NCBI GenBank assembly: GCA_018364455.1
Contig: JAGZLW010000016.1
Location: 1 to 42,334, forward strand
Origin: Streptococcus mitis
GTDB lineage: Bacteria; Bacillota; Bacilli; Lactobacillales; Streptococcaceae
Length of the DNA stretch: 42,334 nucleotides
Direction of reading: 5' to 3'
Both the position numbers and the translations under genes were made by a program. The notes below the pieces were generated by a model, which saw nothing but the letters and a program-made list of their open reading frames with translations, was not told where the DNA came from and did not search any database. The first letter of the stretch is position 1, and the number at the start of each line of letters is the position of its first letter. Shown in pieces: positions 29,888 through 38,499 of the stretch.

Positions 29888-31234
29888 TTAGTAAAGGTCT
29901 AAATAATTATCAATTTCCCATTGTGAAACGAAGGTAGCATAACTTGCCCATTCGATTCGCTTGGCTTCAAGGAAACTAGTATAGATATGTTCCCCAAGAG
30001 CTGCTCTGACAACCTCATCTTCTGTCAAAGCTTTCAAAGCGTTGTGAAGGGTTGATGGAAGGTCTGTAATACCAGCTTCCTTGCGCTCTTCTGCTGTCAT
30101 GATGTAGATATTTTCTTCGATAGGAGCTGGTGCTTCGATTTTATTTTCAATACCATGCAAACCAACTTCCAAAAGAACAGCCATAGCGATGTATGGGTTT
30201 GCCATTGGATCCACTGAACGTAACTCAAGACGAGTTCCCATGCCACGTGAAGCAGGAACGCGCACAAGTGGCGAACGGTTACGACCAGCCCAAGCAATGT
30301 AAACAGGAGCTTCATAACCTGGAACCAAACGTTTGTATGAGTTAACTGTTGGGTTCATGATAGCAGTATAGTTATAGGCATGCTTGATCAAACCACCAAG
30401 GAAATGGTAGGCAGTTTCTGACAACTGCATTCCTTTTGGATCATTTGGATCAAAGAAGGCGTTATTTCCTTCTGCATCAAACAAGGACATATTACAGTGC
30501 ATACCTGATCCAGCAATACCAAATTTTGGTTTGGCCATAAAGGTTGCGTAAAGACCATGTTTGCGAGCAATGGTTTTTACTACGAGTTTAAAAATTTGAA
30601 TCTTATCACAGGCACGGAGAACTTCATCATACTTAAAGTCAATCTCGTGTTGTCCAACTGCAACCTCGTGGTGACTTGCCTCTACTTCAAATCCCATTTT
30701 GGTCAAGACATTCACAATCTCACGACGTGTGTTGTCTGCAAGGTCAGTAGGCGCCAAATCAAAGTAGCCACCCTTGTCATTCACTTCAAGTGTTGGGTCT
30801 CCATTTTCATCAAGTTTAAATAGGAAGAATTCTGGTTCTGGTCCAAGGTTGAAGGACTTGAATCCTACTTCCTCCATGTGACGAAGAGCACGTTTGAGAT
30901 TACCACGAGGGTCACCTGCAAATGGTTCACCTTCTGTTGTATAGACATCACAGATCAAACCTGCAACACTTCCATTTTCATCTCCCCATGGGAAGACTGT
31001 CCATGTATCCAAGTCAGGGTACAAGTACATATCTGACTCATTGATACGTACAAAACCTTCAATAGAAGATCCATCAAACATAGCCTTGTTTGACAAGACT
31101 TTATCTAACTGTTCATCTGTAGCAGGAATTTCGACGTTCTTCATCGTCCCCAAAATATCTGAGAACATAAGACGAATAAAGGTAACATTTTTTTCCTTGA
31201 CTTCACGACGAATATCTGCAGCTGTGATTGGCAT
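29888..31234 (-). CDS. glnA: Glutamine synthetase type I
   Basis: 448 residues, GSI-alpha length. Signatures: MFDGSSIEGF, GPEPEFFLF, SHHEVAVGQHEIDFKYD, AGSGMHCNMSLF, NRSPLVRVP. It lacks the adenylylation tyrosine loop, as expected in Firmicutes. It makes glutamine from glutamate and ammonia, and the feedback-inhibited enzyme activates GlnR repression. AAGGAG precedes the ATG. It follows glnR by 36 bp, with a GCGGTT/AACCGC hairpin over the glnR stop. Confidence 0.98.
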   Translation of the reverse strand: MPITAADIRREVKEKNVTFIRLMFSDILGTMKNVEIPATDEQLDKVLSNKAMFDGSSIEGFVRINESDMYLYPDLDTWTVFPWGDENGSVAGLICDVYTTEGEPFAGDPRGNLKRALRHMEEVGFKSFNLGPEPEFFLFKLDENGDPTLEVNDKGGYFDLAPTDLADNTRREIVNVLTKMGFEVEASHHEVAVGQHEIDFKYDEVLRACDKIQIFKLVVKTIARKHGLYATFMAKPKFGIAGSGMHCNMSLFDAEGNNAFFDPNDPKGMQLSETAYHFLGGLIKHAYNYTAIMNPTVNSYKRLVPGYEAPVYIAWAGRNRSPLVRVPASRGMGTRLELRSVDPMANPYIAMAVLLEVGLHGIENKIEAPAPIEENIYIMTAEERKEAGITDLPSTLHNALKALTEDEVVRAALGEHIYTSFLEAKRIEWASYATFVSQWEIDNYLDLY

Positions 31235-31262
31235 GAGTTTTCTCCTTAATGTATGACTACTT

Positions 31263-31278
31263 GCGGTTGCCTAACCGC
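31263..31278. other. Hairpin over the glnR stop codon
   Basis: GCGGTT (31263-31268) pairs with AACCGC (31273-31278), 4-base loop, no U-run; between glnR and glnA, possibly tuning their ratio. Confidence 0.5.
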
Positions 31279-31627
31279 GACCAAAAGGTGATCGTACCGA
31301 AGCAAAGCGACCCTGTTGGAGGAGTTCATTGTGAAGTGCACGACGCACCTCAGTCTGACTCACCGCTTTCTTGGATTTCGCTTCACGTTCAGCATATTTT
31401 TTCTTAATGGCAGCGATATTATAACCTTCAGAGATATAATCTTTGATTTCAAGCAGACGATCCATGTCATTCAAGGAATACATGCGACGGTTCCCTTCGT
31501 TTCGATCAGGCTTAATCAACTCTTGATCTTCATAATAACGAATCTGACGCGCCGATAGATCGGTCAACTTCATAACACTGCCGATAGGAAAAACAGCCAT
31601 ATTTCGGCGAAATTCTTTTTCCTTCAT
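31271..31627 (-). CDS. glnR: MerR-family repressor GlnR
   Basis: 118 residues. MerR helix-turn-helix (KLTDLSARQIRYYEDQELIKPDRNEGNRRMYSLND) at about 18-52, with a short C-terminal tail that senses glutamine synthetase. It represses glnRA and other nitrogen genes. The start at 31627 has AGAAGGAAA upstream; MAVFPIG at residue 10 is an alternative. Its operator and SigA promoter are visible upstream. Confidence 0.95.
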   Translation of the reverse strand: MKEKEFRRNMAVFPIGSVMKLTDLSARQIRYYEDQELIKPDRNEGNRRMYSLNDMDRLLEIKDYISEGYNIAAIKKKYAEREAKSKKAVSQTEVRRALHNELLQQGRFASVRSPFGRG

Positions 31628-31650
31628 TTACAATTTCCTTCTTTCTGTCT

Positions 31651-31679
31651 ATTATAGTCTAAAAAAAGACAAACGTCAA
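31651..31679 (-). promoter_or_regulatory. Promoter of glnRA
   Basis: TTGACG (31674-31679), 17-bp spacer, TATAAT (31651-31656) on the minus strand. Confidence 0.9.
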
Positions 31680-31686
31680 TTGATAA

Positions 31687-31703
31687 TGTTATAAAATGTA
31701 ACA
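31687..31703. promoter_or_regulatory. GlnR operator
   Basis: TGTTA-7 bases-TAACA, a perfect match to the GlnR/TnrA box TGTNA-N7-TNACA, placed 8 bp upstream of the -35 hexamer and directly abutting the stop codon of the next gene. Confidence 0.92.
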
Positions 31704-32231
31704 TTATTTTTCTTTTTTCTCAAAAAAGAGCCGAATACGATCAATATCGTAATTTACGAGAATTGCGACAAAAACTCCCATGAAAGTTTCTGATACACGC
31801 GCAAACACGTACAAAATCGTTTCACCGCTCGGAATCGATAGGGTAATGATTAACATAGCTGCTACACCACCAATAACCCCTGCTTTGTTATTCATAGCTA
31901 CATTTGTCATAATGGTTAACATGGTGCAGATGGGAACAACAACCAAGGTCACCCAAAAGGCCTCGTGGAAAAAGGTATTTAATAGGAAGAAGACCAGGGC
32001 ATAGAGGCCACCGATACTATTTCCTAGAATACGCGAAGTCCCAAAATGAACACTCTTATCAAAGCTCTCCCTCAAGCTAAAAACGGCTGTCAAAGCACCG
32101 ATTTGAAGACCTTTCCAGCCAAAAAAGCCAAAAATCAAGAGAACTAGAAAAACAGCAATACCTGTTTTAAAGGTTCGCATACCAAGTTTGAACTGGGATT
32201 TATCGAATTTATATTTTTTAAAATAACTCAT
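31704..32231 (-). CDS. Aromatic acid exporter (ArAE/FUSC-like) membrane protein
   Basis: 175 residues with a short cytoplasmic start, five to six membrane helices (about 22-160) and a charged end (RIRLFFEKKEK). It matches the ArAE_1 (PF06081) N-terminal half, with the family pattern RTFKTGIAVFLVLLIF and a later NYDIDRIR. It lacks the cytoplasmic C-terminal domain of larger members. Substrate unknown. Its stop touches the GlnR operator, so read-through into glnR is possible. Confidence 0.75.
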   Translation of the reverse strand: MSYFKKYKFDKSQFKLGMRTFKTGIAVFLVLLIFGFFGWKGLQIGALTAVFSLRESFDKSVHFGTSRILGNSIGGLYALVFFLLNTFFHEAFWVTLVVVPICTMLTIMTNVAMNNKAGVIGGVAAMLIITLSIPSGETILYVFARVSETFMGVFVAILVNYDIDRIRLFFEKKEK

Positions 32232-32312
32232 AATCTCAACTTCCTATTTCCATTTTATCATAAATTGGGTGATTTTATGAGGAATAGTTAAGAGGAAGCG
32301 TTTTTATTTTGA

Positions 32313-32350
32313 GCAAAAGAAAAGAGGAACTTTCATCCCTCTCTTCTTTG
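32313..32350 (-). terminator. Terminator of pgk
   Basis: GAAAAGAGG pairs with CCTCTCTTC (one mismatch) around a 9-base loop, with U-rich sequence on the minus strand, just past the pgk stop. Confidence 0.7.
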
Positions 32351-32366
32351 ATTCATTTATAAAATC

Positions 32367-33563
32367 TTATTTTTCTGTCAAAGCTGCAAGTCCTGGAAGA
32401 ACTTTACCTTCAAGAAGTTCCATTGATGCTCCACCACCAGTAGAGATCCATGAGAATTTATCTGCACGTCCAAGGTTAATCGCTGCGGCAGCTGAGTCAC
32501 CACCACCGATGATTGATTTAACTCCTGGTTGTTTCACGATAGCGTCCATCACATCGATTGTACCAGCTTGGAAGTCTGGGTTTTCAAATACACCCATAGG
32601 TCCGTTCCATACAACTGTTTTGGCACCAGTCAAAGCTTCGTCAAATTTAGCGATAGATTTTGGACCGATGTCAAGACCAAGGAAGCCTTCAGAAACTGCT
32701 TCACCTTCAGTGTCACGCACTTCAGTGTAACCAGCAAATGCATTAGCTTCTTTTGAGTCAACCGGCAAGATCAATTTACCGTTTGCTTTTTCAAGAAGAG
32801 CTTTGGCAACATCCAATTTGTCTTCTTCTACAAGTGAGTTACCGATTTCGATACCTTGTGCTTTGTAGAATGTGTAAGTCATACCACCACCGATAAGAAC
32901 TTTATCAGCTTTTTCAAGCAAGTTTTCTATAACACCGATCTTGTCTGAAACTTTTGAACCACCAAGGATGGCTACGAATGGACGTTCTGGAGTTTCAACT
33001 GCTTCTTGGATGTAGGCAATTTCGTTTTCAAGAAGGAAACCAGCAACTGCTTTTTCAACGTTTGCTGAGATACCAACGTTAGATGCGTGTGCACGGTGAG
33101 CTGTACCGAATGCATCGTTTACGAAGATACCATCTCCAAGTGATGCCCAGTACTTACCAAGCTCAGGATCGTTTTTAGATTCTTTTTTGCCGTCAACATC
33201 TTCGTAACGAGTGTTTTCAACCAAAAGAACTTGTCCATCTTCAAGAGCGTTGATAGCTGCTTCCAATTCAGCACCACGAGTTACACCTGGGAAAACAACA
33301 TCTTGACCCAATTTAGCAGCCAAGTCAGCAGCTACAGGAGCAAGTGATTTACCAGCTTTATCAGCTTCTTCTTTCACACGTCCAAGGTGAGAGAAAAGAA
33401 TTGCACGTCCACCTTGTTCGATGATGTACTTAATAGTTGGAAGAGCTGCTGTGATACGGTTGTCGTTAGTGATTACGCCATCTTTCAATGGTACGTTGAA
33501 GTCAACACGAACGAGGACTTTTTTACCTTTCAAGTCAACGTCTTTAACAGTAAGTTTTGCCAT
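32367..33563 (-). CDS. pgk: Phosphoglycerate kinase
   Basis: 398 residues, glycolytic ATP-forming step. Signatures VLVRVDFNVP (about 14-23), FSHLGRVKEE, and the C-terminal IIGGGDSAAA and WISTGGGASMELLEG. AAGGGG precedes the ATG by about 11 bases. Strong codon bias (GTT, CCA, GAA) marks high expression. Confidence 0.98.
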   Translation of the reverse strand: MAKLTVKDVDLKGKKVLVRVDFNVPLKDGVITNDNRITAALPTIKYIIEQGGRAILFSHLGRVKEEADKAGKSLAPVAADLAAKLGQDVVFPGVTRGAELEAAINALEDGQVLLVENTRYEDVDGKKESKNDPELGKYWASLGDGIFVNDAFGTAHRAHASNVGISANVEKAVAGFLLENEIAYIQEAVETPERPFVAILGGSKVSDKIGVIENLLEKADKVLIGGGMTYTFYKAQGIEIGNSLVEEDKLDVAKALLEKANGKLILPVDSKEANAFAGYTEVRDTEGEAVSEGFLGLDIGPKSIAKFDEALTGAKTVVWNGPMGVFENPDFQAGTIDVMDAIVKQPGVKSIIGGGDSAAAAINLGRADKFSWISTGGGASMELLEGKVLPGLAALTEK

Positions 33564-33599
33564 GTTACAAAAACCCCTTTATTTATTTTATTCGAAACT

Positions 33600-33608
33600 A
33601 TTATATCA
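33600..33608 (-). promoter_or_regulatory. Extended -10 promoter of pgk
   Basis: TGATATAAT on the minus strand (TATAAT at 33600-33605) about 36 bp before the pgk start; the -35 region is weak. Confidence 0.6.
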
Positions 33609-33730
33609 CACTTTGGAAATATAAGGAAAGATTTCACAAGATTTTTCGATATTTAATCTTCATGTCATGCTAGAGTGTATTATTTTTACTTTTTCTAACG
33701 AATTTTCTTTCTAAAATCTTAGCTTAACAC

Positions 33731-33759
33731 TTGTTAGATTTACTTTTATCCTTTAAAAT
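33731..33759 (+). promoter_or_regulatory. Promoter of the Na/phosphate symporter gene
   Basis: TTGTTA (33731-33736), 17-bp spacer, TAAAAT (33754-33759), with GGAGG before the ATG 44 bp further on. Confidence 0.6.
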
Positions 33760-33802
33760 AGAATAGGAGAAATTCCGTTATTATTTTTCGGAGGAAAAAG
33801 AA

Positions 33803-35434
33803 ATGTCCATTAATTGGCAGGAAATTTTATTTCACTTTTTAGGTGGTCTGGGACTATTCTTATATAGTATCAAGACCATGGGAGACGGTTTGCAACAAGC
33901 TGCTGGAGATCGCCTTCGTTTTTACATTGACAAGTACACTAGCAATCCCTTTTTAGGTGTTCTAGTAGGGATTGTCGTGACTGCCCTGATTCAGTCAAGT
34001 ACAGGGGTTACAGTTATCACAGTTGGACTGGTCAGTGCTAGTCTTCTAACTCTTAGACAGGCTATCGGGATTATCATGGGAGCCAACATCGGAACCACCG
34101 TTACTTCCTTTATCATCGGTTTCAAGCTTGGCGAGTATGCTTTACCCCTGATTTTCCTTGGAACCATGTTCCTCTTCTTTACAAAAAACAGAACAGCAAA
34201 CAATATCGGGCGCATCCTATTTGGTGTGGGGGGAATCTTCTACGCCCTCAACCTCATCAGTGCCGGTATGAGTCCGCTTAAAGATTTACCACAATTCAAG
34301 GAATATATGGTAACCTTGGGACAAAATCCTATTTTAGGAGTGGTAGCCGGTGCGGTGATTACCGTTCTCATCCAGGCATCTTCTGCGACAATCGGGATTT
34401 TGCAAGGACTCTATGCAGGTGGATTCCTTGACCTTAAAGGTTCTCTACCAGTTCTTTTCGGGGATAATATCGGGACAACCCTAACAGTTATCATCGCGGC
34501 AGCTGGAGCCAATGTCTCTGCGAAACGCGTTGCTGCAACTCACGTCACCTTTAACGTTTTCGGAACTGTTCTTTGCTTAATCTTATTAGGCCCCTTTACG
34601 TCTATGATTGAGTACTTCCAAGCACTCCTTCACCTCTCACCTGAGATGACCATCGCCTTCTCGCACGGTGCCTTTAACGTAAGTAACACCATTGTACAAT
34701 TTCCATTTATCGGAGCCTTGGCTTACTTTGTAACCAAGCTCATCCCTGGTGAAGATGAAGTTGTCAAGTACGAGCCACTTTACCTTGATGAACACTTGAT
34801 TAAACAAGCTCCATCAATCGCTCTCGGAAATGCAAAGAAAGAACTCCTTCACTTAGGAAATTATGCTTCTAAAGCCTTTGACCTTTCATACAACTACATC
34901 ATTGACCTTAATGAAAAGGTTGCTGAAAAAGGTCACAAGACAGAAGAAGCAATCAATACCATTGATGAAAAGTTGACTCGTTACCTGATTACTCTTTCAA
35001 GTGAAGCCCTTAGCCAGAAAGAAAGTGAAGTCCTCACCAATATCCTGGATTCATCCCGTGATTTGGAAAGAATTGGGGACCACGCAGAAGCCCTAATCAA
35101 TCTGACTGATTATCTTCAACGTAAAAATGTTGAGTTCTCTGAAGCTGCTTTGCAGGAATTAGCTGATATCTATCAAAAAACCACTGGCTTTATCAAGGAT
35201 GCCCTTGACAGCGTGGAAAACAATGATATCGAAAAAGCTCAAAGTCTGATTGAACGTCATAAAGAAATCAACAATATGGAACGTGTTCTCCGAAAGACCC
35301 ATATCAAACGCCTCAACAAGGGCGAGTGTTCAACGCAAGCTGGGGTCAACTTTATCGACATTGTTTCCCACTACACTCGTGTATCAGACCATGCTATGAA
35401 TTTAGCTGAAAAGGTCATTGCTGAACAAATCTAA
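33803..35434 (+). CDS. Na/phosphate cotransporter family protein (NptA-like, PhoU-like tail)
   Basis: 543 residues. The first about 310 residues hold two inverted Na/Pi cotransporter repeats, each with the QSST/QASSAT motif (ALIQSSTGVTVITVG near 62; VLIQASSATIGILQG near 190) and GANIGTT/GDNIGTT. The C terminus (about 345-540) is a PhoU-like helical domain. It imports phosphate with sodium, and PhoU-like tails are thought to regulate uptake. GGAGGAAAAAGAA precedes the ATG. Confidence 0.9.
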   Translation: MSINWQEILFHFLGGLGLFLYSIKTMGDGLQQAAGDRLRFYIDKYTSNPFLGVLVGIVVTALIQSSTGVTVITVGLVSASLLTLRQAIGIIMGANIGTTVTSFIIGFKLGEYALPLIFLGTMFLFFTKNRTANNIGRILFGVGGIFYALNLISAGMSPLKDLPQFKEYMVTLGQNPILGVVAGAVITVLIQASSATIGILQGLYAGGFLDLKGSLPVLFGDNIGTTLTVIIAAAGANVSAKRVAATHVTFNVFGTVLCLILLGPFTSMIEYFQALLHLSPEMTIAFSHGAFNVSNTIVQFPFIGALAYFVTKLIPGEDEVVKYEPLYLDEHLIKQAPSIALGNAKKELLHLGNYASKAFDLSYNYIIDLNEKVAEKGHKTEEAINTIDEKLTRYLITLSSEALSQKESEVLTNILDSSRDLERIGDHAEALINLTDYLQRKNVEFSEAALQELADIYQKTTGFIKDALDSVENNDIEKAQSLIERHKEINNMERVLRKTHIKRLNKGECSTQAGVNFIDIVSHYTRVSDHAMNLAEKVIAEQI

Positions 35435-35453
35435 GAACCAAGAAGCTATCCTA

Positions 35454-35604
35454 ATACTCAATGAAAATCAAAGAGCAAACTAGGAAACTAGCCGCGGGCT
35501 GCTCAAAACAGTGTTTTGAGGTTGTGGATAGAACTGACGAAGTCAGTAACCATATCTACGGCAAGGCGACGTTGACGTGGTTTGAAGAGATTTTCAAAGA
35601 GTAT
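35454..35604 (+). repeat. BOX element
   Basis: Starts ATACTCAATGAAAATCAAAG, contains CTACGGCAAGGCGACGTTGA (the BOX-PCR core) and ends TTTTCAAAGAGTAT. It lies between the Na/Pi gene and the pepA operon, at a likely rearrangement junction. Confidence 0.92.
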
Positions 35605-35658
35605 AAATGGGATGACTTTTTCTTCTCCTAATCAAGAATAGCTTTTCCTACACATAAA

Positions 35659-35694
35659 AAAATGCTTTGATTCACAATGAAATCAAAGCATTTT
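35659..35694 (-). terminator. Terminator of the pepA operon
   Basis: A 14-bp stem AAAATGCTTTGATT (35659-35672) with AATCAAAGCATTTT (35681-35694), covering the stop codon of the last gene; U-rich on the minus strand. Confidence 0.85.
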
Positions 35695-35979
35695 AAAGAG
35701 CTCTCCGTACATAAGCGCAGAAGCTGCAGTTCCTCTGTACTTGGTTTCTTCTCTCTTGATAAAGCGAGCCAAGTTGAGCAACTCAGGTGCCGGATGTTTG
35801 GGATTCTTGAGCAATTCACGATTGACCAGGCCTGAGAGACGAACTGCCAGCAATTGCTCATTTGTAGTAGGCAGTTTTTTAGCAGTCTCTAGGAGAGCAG
35901 CAACTAAATCTTCACTCAAATCATGTCGAGCATGATTGTAAAGATCTTTTATAAGGCTTTCTAGGTTTGGTTCTACCAT
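35683..35979 (-). CDS. Enterocin-A-immunity-like small helical protein
   Basis: 98 residues, all helical: MVEPNLESLIKDLYNHARHD, LVAALLETAKKL, LLNLARFIKRE. The size and four-helix pattern resemble class II bacteriocin immunity proteins (EntA_Immun, PF08951). The ATG at 35979 has AGGAGG 8 bases upstream, better than the GTG at 35988. It follows pepA by 19 bp and is far from any bacteriocin gene seen here. The assignment is by pattern only. Confidence 0.6.
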   Translation of the reverse strand: MVEPNLESLIKDLYNHARHDLSEDLVAALLETAKKLPTTNEQLLAVRLSGLVNRELLKNPKHPAPELLNLARFIKREETKYRGTAASALMYGELFKML

Positions 35980-35998
35980 CCCTACCACCTCCTTATGT

Positions 35999-37063
35999 TT
36001 AATAATTTTTAATCAAATCAACCGTTGAACGATCCAATTTTTTCACCAAGGCTTGCAAGAAAGCTTGAGCTTCTAGGAAGTCATCCATAGCGTAGAGGGT
36101 TTGGTGAGAATGGATATAACGAGCGCAAACACCAATAGTTGTAGATGGGACACCACCATTTTTCAGATGAGCTGCGCCAGCGTCTGTTCCGCCTTTACCA
36201 CAATAGTATTGGTACTTGATACCCGCTTCTTCAGCTGTTGTCAAAAGGAAATCCTTCATACCTGGGAGAAGCAAGTGACCTGGGTCGTAGAAACGAATCA
36301 AGGTTCCATCTCCAATCTTGCCTTGACCACCGTAGACATCACCTGCTGGTGAGCAATCAACTGCGAGGAAGACTTCTGGGTCAAACTTGGTTGTGGAAGT
36401 ATGAGCACCACGCAGACCAACCTCTTCTTGGACGTTAGAACCAAGATAGAGTTCATTGCCAAGTTTTTGGCCTGACAGAGCTTCAGCCAACTCGCTCACC
36501 ATGAGAACTCCATAGCGGTTGTCCCAAGCTTTTGAGATGATATTTTTTTCATTGGCTGTCAAGATTGCAGAACTATCTGGTACGATGGTATCGCCAGGAC
36601 GGATGCCAAAACTTTCTGCCTCAGTCTTGTCCGCAAAACCACCATCAAAAACGATATCGGCAATGGCTGGCATGGTTGGTCCACCCTTTCCACGAGTCAA
36701 ATGTGGAGGAACAGAGCCTGAAATCACTGGAATTTCACGACCATCACGAGTCAATAGTTTGAAACGTTGGCTGCTGACCACCATAGGATTCCAACCACCG
36801 ATTTCTACGACACGGAAGGTACCGTCTGGCTTGATTTCGCTAACCATAAAACCAACTTCATCCATGTGAGAAGCGACCAAGATGCGCGGTGCATCGGCAA
36901 CTTCTGAATGCTTGATACCAAAAATACCACCCAAGCCATCTGTTACGACTTCATCCACATGCGGTGTCAATTTTTCACGAAGATAAGCACGGACAGGCGC
37001 TTCATGACCTGAGATCGCAGCAAGTTCTGTTACTTCTTTGATTTTTGAAAATAATGTTGTCAT
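35999..37063 (-). CDS. pepA: Glutamyl aminopeptidase, M42 family
   Basis: 354 residues. M42 metallopeptidase: ASHMDEVGFMV (metal His/Asp), NVQEEVGLRGA (catalytic/metal Glu pair), and GGTDAGAAH with a later RYIHSHQT. It removes N-terminal Glu/Asp from peptides, forming large cytoplasmic assemblies. A short in-frame tail overlaps nothing. It is cotranscribed with the immunity-like gene. Confidence 0.95.
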   Translation of the reverse strand: MTTLFSKIKEVTELAAISGHEAPVRAYLREKLTPHVDEVVTDGLGGIFGIKHSEVADAPRILVASHMDEVGFMVSEIKPDGTFRVVEIGGWNPMVVSSQRFKLLTRDGREIPVISGSVPPHLTRGKGGPTMPAIADIVFDGGFADKTEAESFGIRPGDTIVPDSSAILTANEKNIISKAWDNRYGVLMVSELAEALSGQKLGNELYLGSNVQEEVGLRGAHTSTTKFDPEVFLAVDCSPAGDVYGGQGKIGDGTLIRFYDPGHLLLPGMKDFLLTTAEEAGIKYQYYCGKGGTDAGAAHLKNGGVPSTTIGVCARYIHSHQTLYAMDDFLEAQAFLQALVKKLDRSTVDLIKNY

Positions 37064-37300
37064 TTCAGTTCCTTCTTTCTTTCATCCATTTTACCACTTT
37101 TTATAGGAGAAGGATAGCGGAAAGGTGGATTTCTAAGTTAGTATCGTATTCTTGCTCTATCTTAGAAAAAGATTGTATTTTCTTGCATGTGAGGTGAAAT
37201 CTAAGAACTATTCCAAGATCAATCAAATCATTAATTTCCAAACAAAAAAACAATTCAATGCTATATTTGTTCAGTTTTTCATGAAATTTGCAGAAAATAG

Positions 37301-37329
37301 TTGACTTCGCCTTCTTATTTCTTTAAAAT
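37301..37329 (+). promoter_or_regulatory. Promoter of galE
   Basis: TTGACT (37301-37306), 17-bp spacer, TAAAAT (37324-37329); AAAAAGGA ribosome binding site before the ATG. The upstream 230 bp (37064-37300) hold nothing I recognise. Confidence 0.7.
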
Positions 37330-37357
37330 AGTACAAAACTAGAAAAAGGAAAAAATC

Positions 37358-38356
37358 ATGACCAAAACAATTCTTGTTACAGGTGGAGCTGGCTACATTG
37401 GCTCCCATACCGTTAAAGCTCTTTTAAATGCTGGCTATCAGGTGCATGTCCTCGATAATCTCTCTACAGGAAATCGAGCGGCTGTGGATAGTCGTGCTAG
37501 CTTTAAGCAACTGGATGTTTATGATGCTAGCGCCTTAAAGGCTTACTTGGAAGAAAACAAGATTGACGCTGTTCTCCATTGTGCGGGTGAAATTGTTGTG
37601 AGCGAAAGTATTGAAAATCCAAGTAAATACTTCACTGCCAATGTTGCTGGTATGAACCAAGTTCTCAAAGTCTTGTCTGAAGTTGGTATTCAAAAAATCA
37701 TGTTCTCTTCGACTGCTTCCCTCTATGGTAATAACTGTATTGACAAGCCTGCAACTGAAGATACCCTGCTCGACCCTGTCAACCCTTATGCAGAAACAAA
37801 ACTGATGGGTGAACGAATGATTTACTGGATGGCCAATCGCTACGATTGGAAATATGTCATTTTCCGTTACTTTAATGTAGCTGGGGCTGAAATGGATGCT
37901 TCAAACGGTCTACGTGTGAAAAATCCAACTCACATCATTCCCAATATCAACAAAACCGCATTGGGACAAAATGATAGCCTGAAAATATTTGGAGATGACT
38001 ACGATACACGTGATGGTTCATGTATTCGAGATTACATTCATGTCTTGGATCTTGCACAGGCTCATGTTAAAGGAATGAACTACCTCTTTCAAGAAGACAG
38101 TTCTTCTCAAATATTTAACTTAGGAACTGAAAAAGGCTATACCGTCAAAGAAATCTTTAAAACTGCTGAAGAATTACTGAATCAAAAAATACCACACGAA
38201 ATTGTTGCTCGCCGTGCTGGTGACCCAGCCAGCGTCCTAGCAGACGCATCAAAAGCTAAAAAATATCTTGATTGGAAGGCTAGCTACTCCCTCGAAGATA
38301 TTATTTTATCAGATTATCATTGGCGTGTTAAAGAAGGCAAAAACATTTTGGAATAG
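37358..38356 (+). CDS. galE: UDP-glucose 4-epimerase
   Basis: 332 residues, extended short-chain dehydrogenase. NAD-binding TGGAGYIGSH (about 8-17), FSSTASLYG (catalytic Ser/Thr) and NPYAETKLMGE (YxxxK catalytic pair). It interconverts UDP-glucose and UDP-galactose for Leloir metabolism and capsule or teichoic precursors. It stands alone, with its own promoter and terminator, so it is not part of a gal operon here. Confidence 0.95.
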   Translation: MTKTILVTGGAGYIGSHTVKALLNAGYQVHVLDNLSTGNRAAVDSRASFKQLDVYDASALKAYLEENKIDAVLHCAGEIVVSESIENPSKYFTANVAGMNQVLKVLSEVGIQKIMFSSTASLYGNNCIDKPATEDTLLDPVNPYAETKLMGERMIYWMANRYDWKYVIFRYFNVAGAEMDASNGLRVKNPTHIIPNINKTALGQNDSLKIFGDDYDTRDGSCIRDYIHVLDLAQAHVKGMNYLFQEDSSSQIFNLGTEKGYTVKEIFKTAEELLNQKIPHEIVARRAGDPASVLADASKAKKYLDWKASYSLEDIILSDYHWRVKEGKNILE

Positions 38357-38363
38357 AATAACA

Positions 38364-38398
38364 AAGGAGAAAGCCTTGGCGCTCTCTCCTTATTTTAT
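38364..38398 (+). terminator. Terminator of galE
   Basis: AAGGAGA pairs with TCTCCTT, with inner GC pairs, followed by TATTTTATT. Confidence 0.7.
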
Positions 38399-38421
38399 TC
38401 ATTAAATTGTCAGAAAATTTA

Positions 38422-38450
38422 TTGACAGATTAAAGAAATCGTGTTACAGT
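38422..38450 (+). promoter_or_regulatory. Promoter of the piuBCDA iron operon
   Basis: TTGACA (38422-38427), 17-bp spacer, TACAGT (38445-38450) with a TG extension. A GGTATC/GATACC hairpin at 38461-38476 lies in the predicted 5' leader and might be a regulatory target. Confidence 0.75.
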
Positions 38451-38499
38451 AATATCCGCAGGTATCTTTCGATACCAAATCTACATGAAAGGACGGGGT

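Noticed and set aside
31235..31270. Riboswitch between glnR and glnA
   Set aside because: The 36-bp gap is too short; only a small hairpin over the glnR stop is present.
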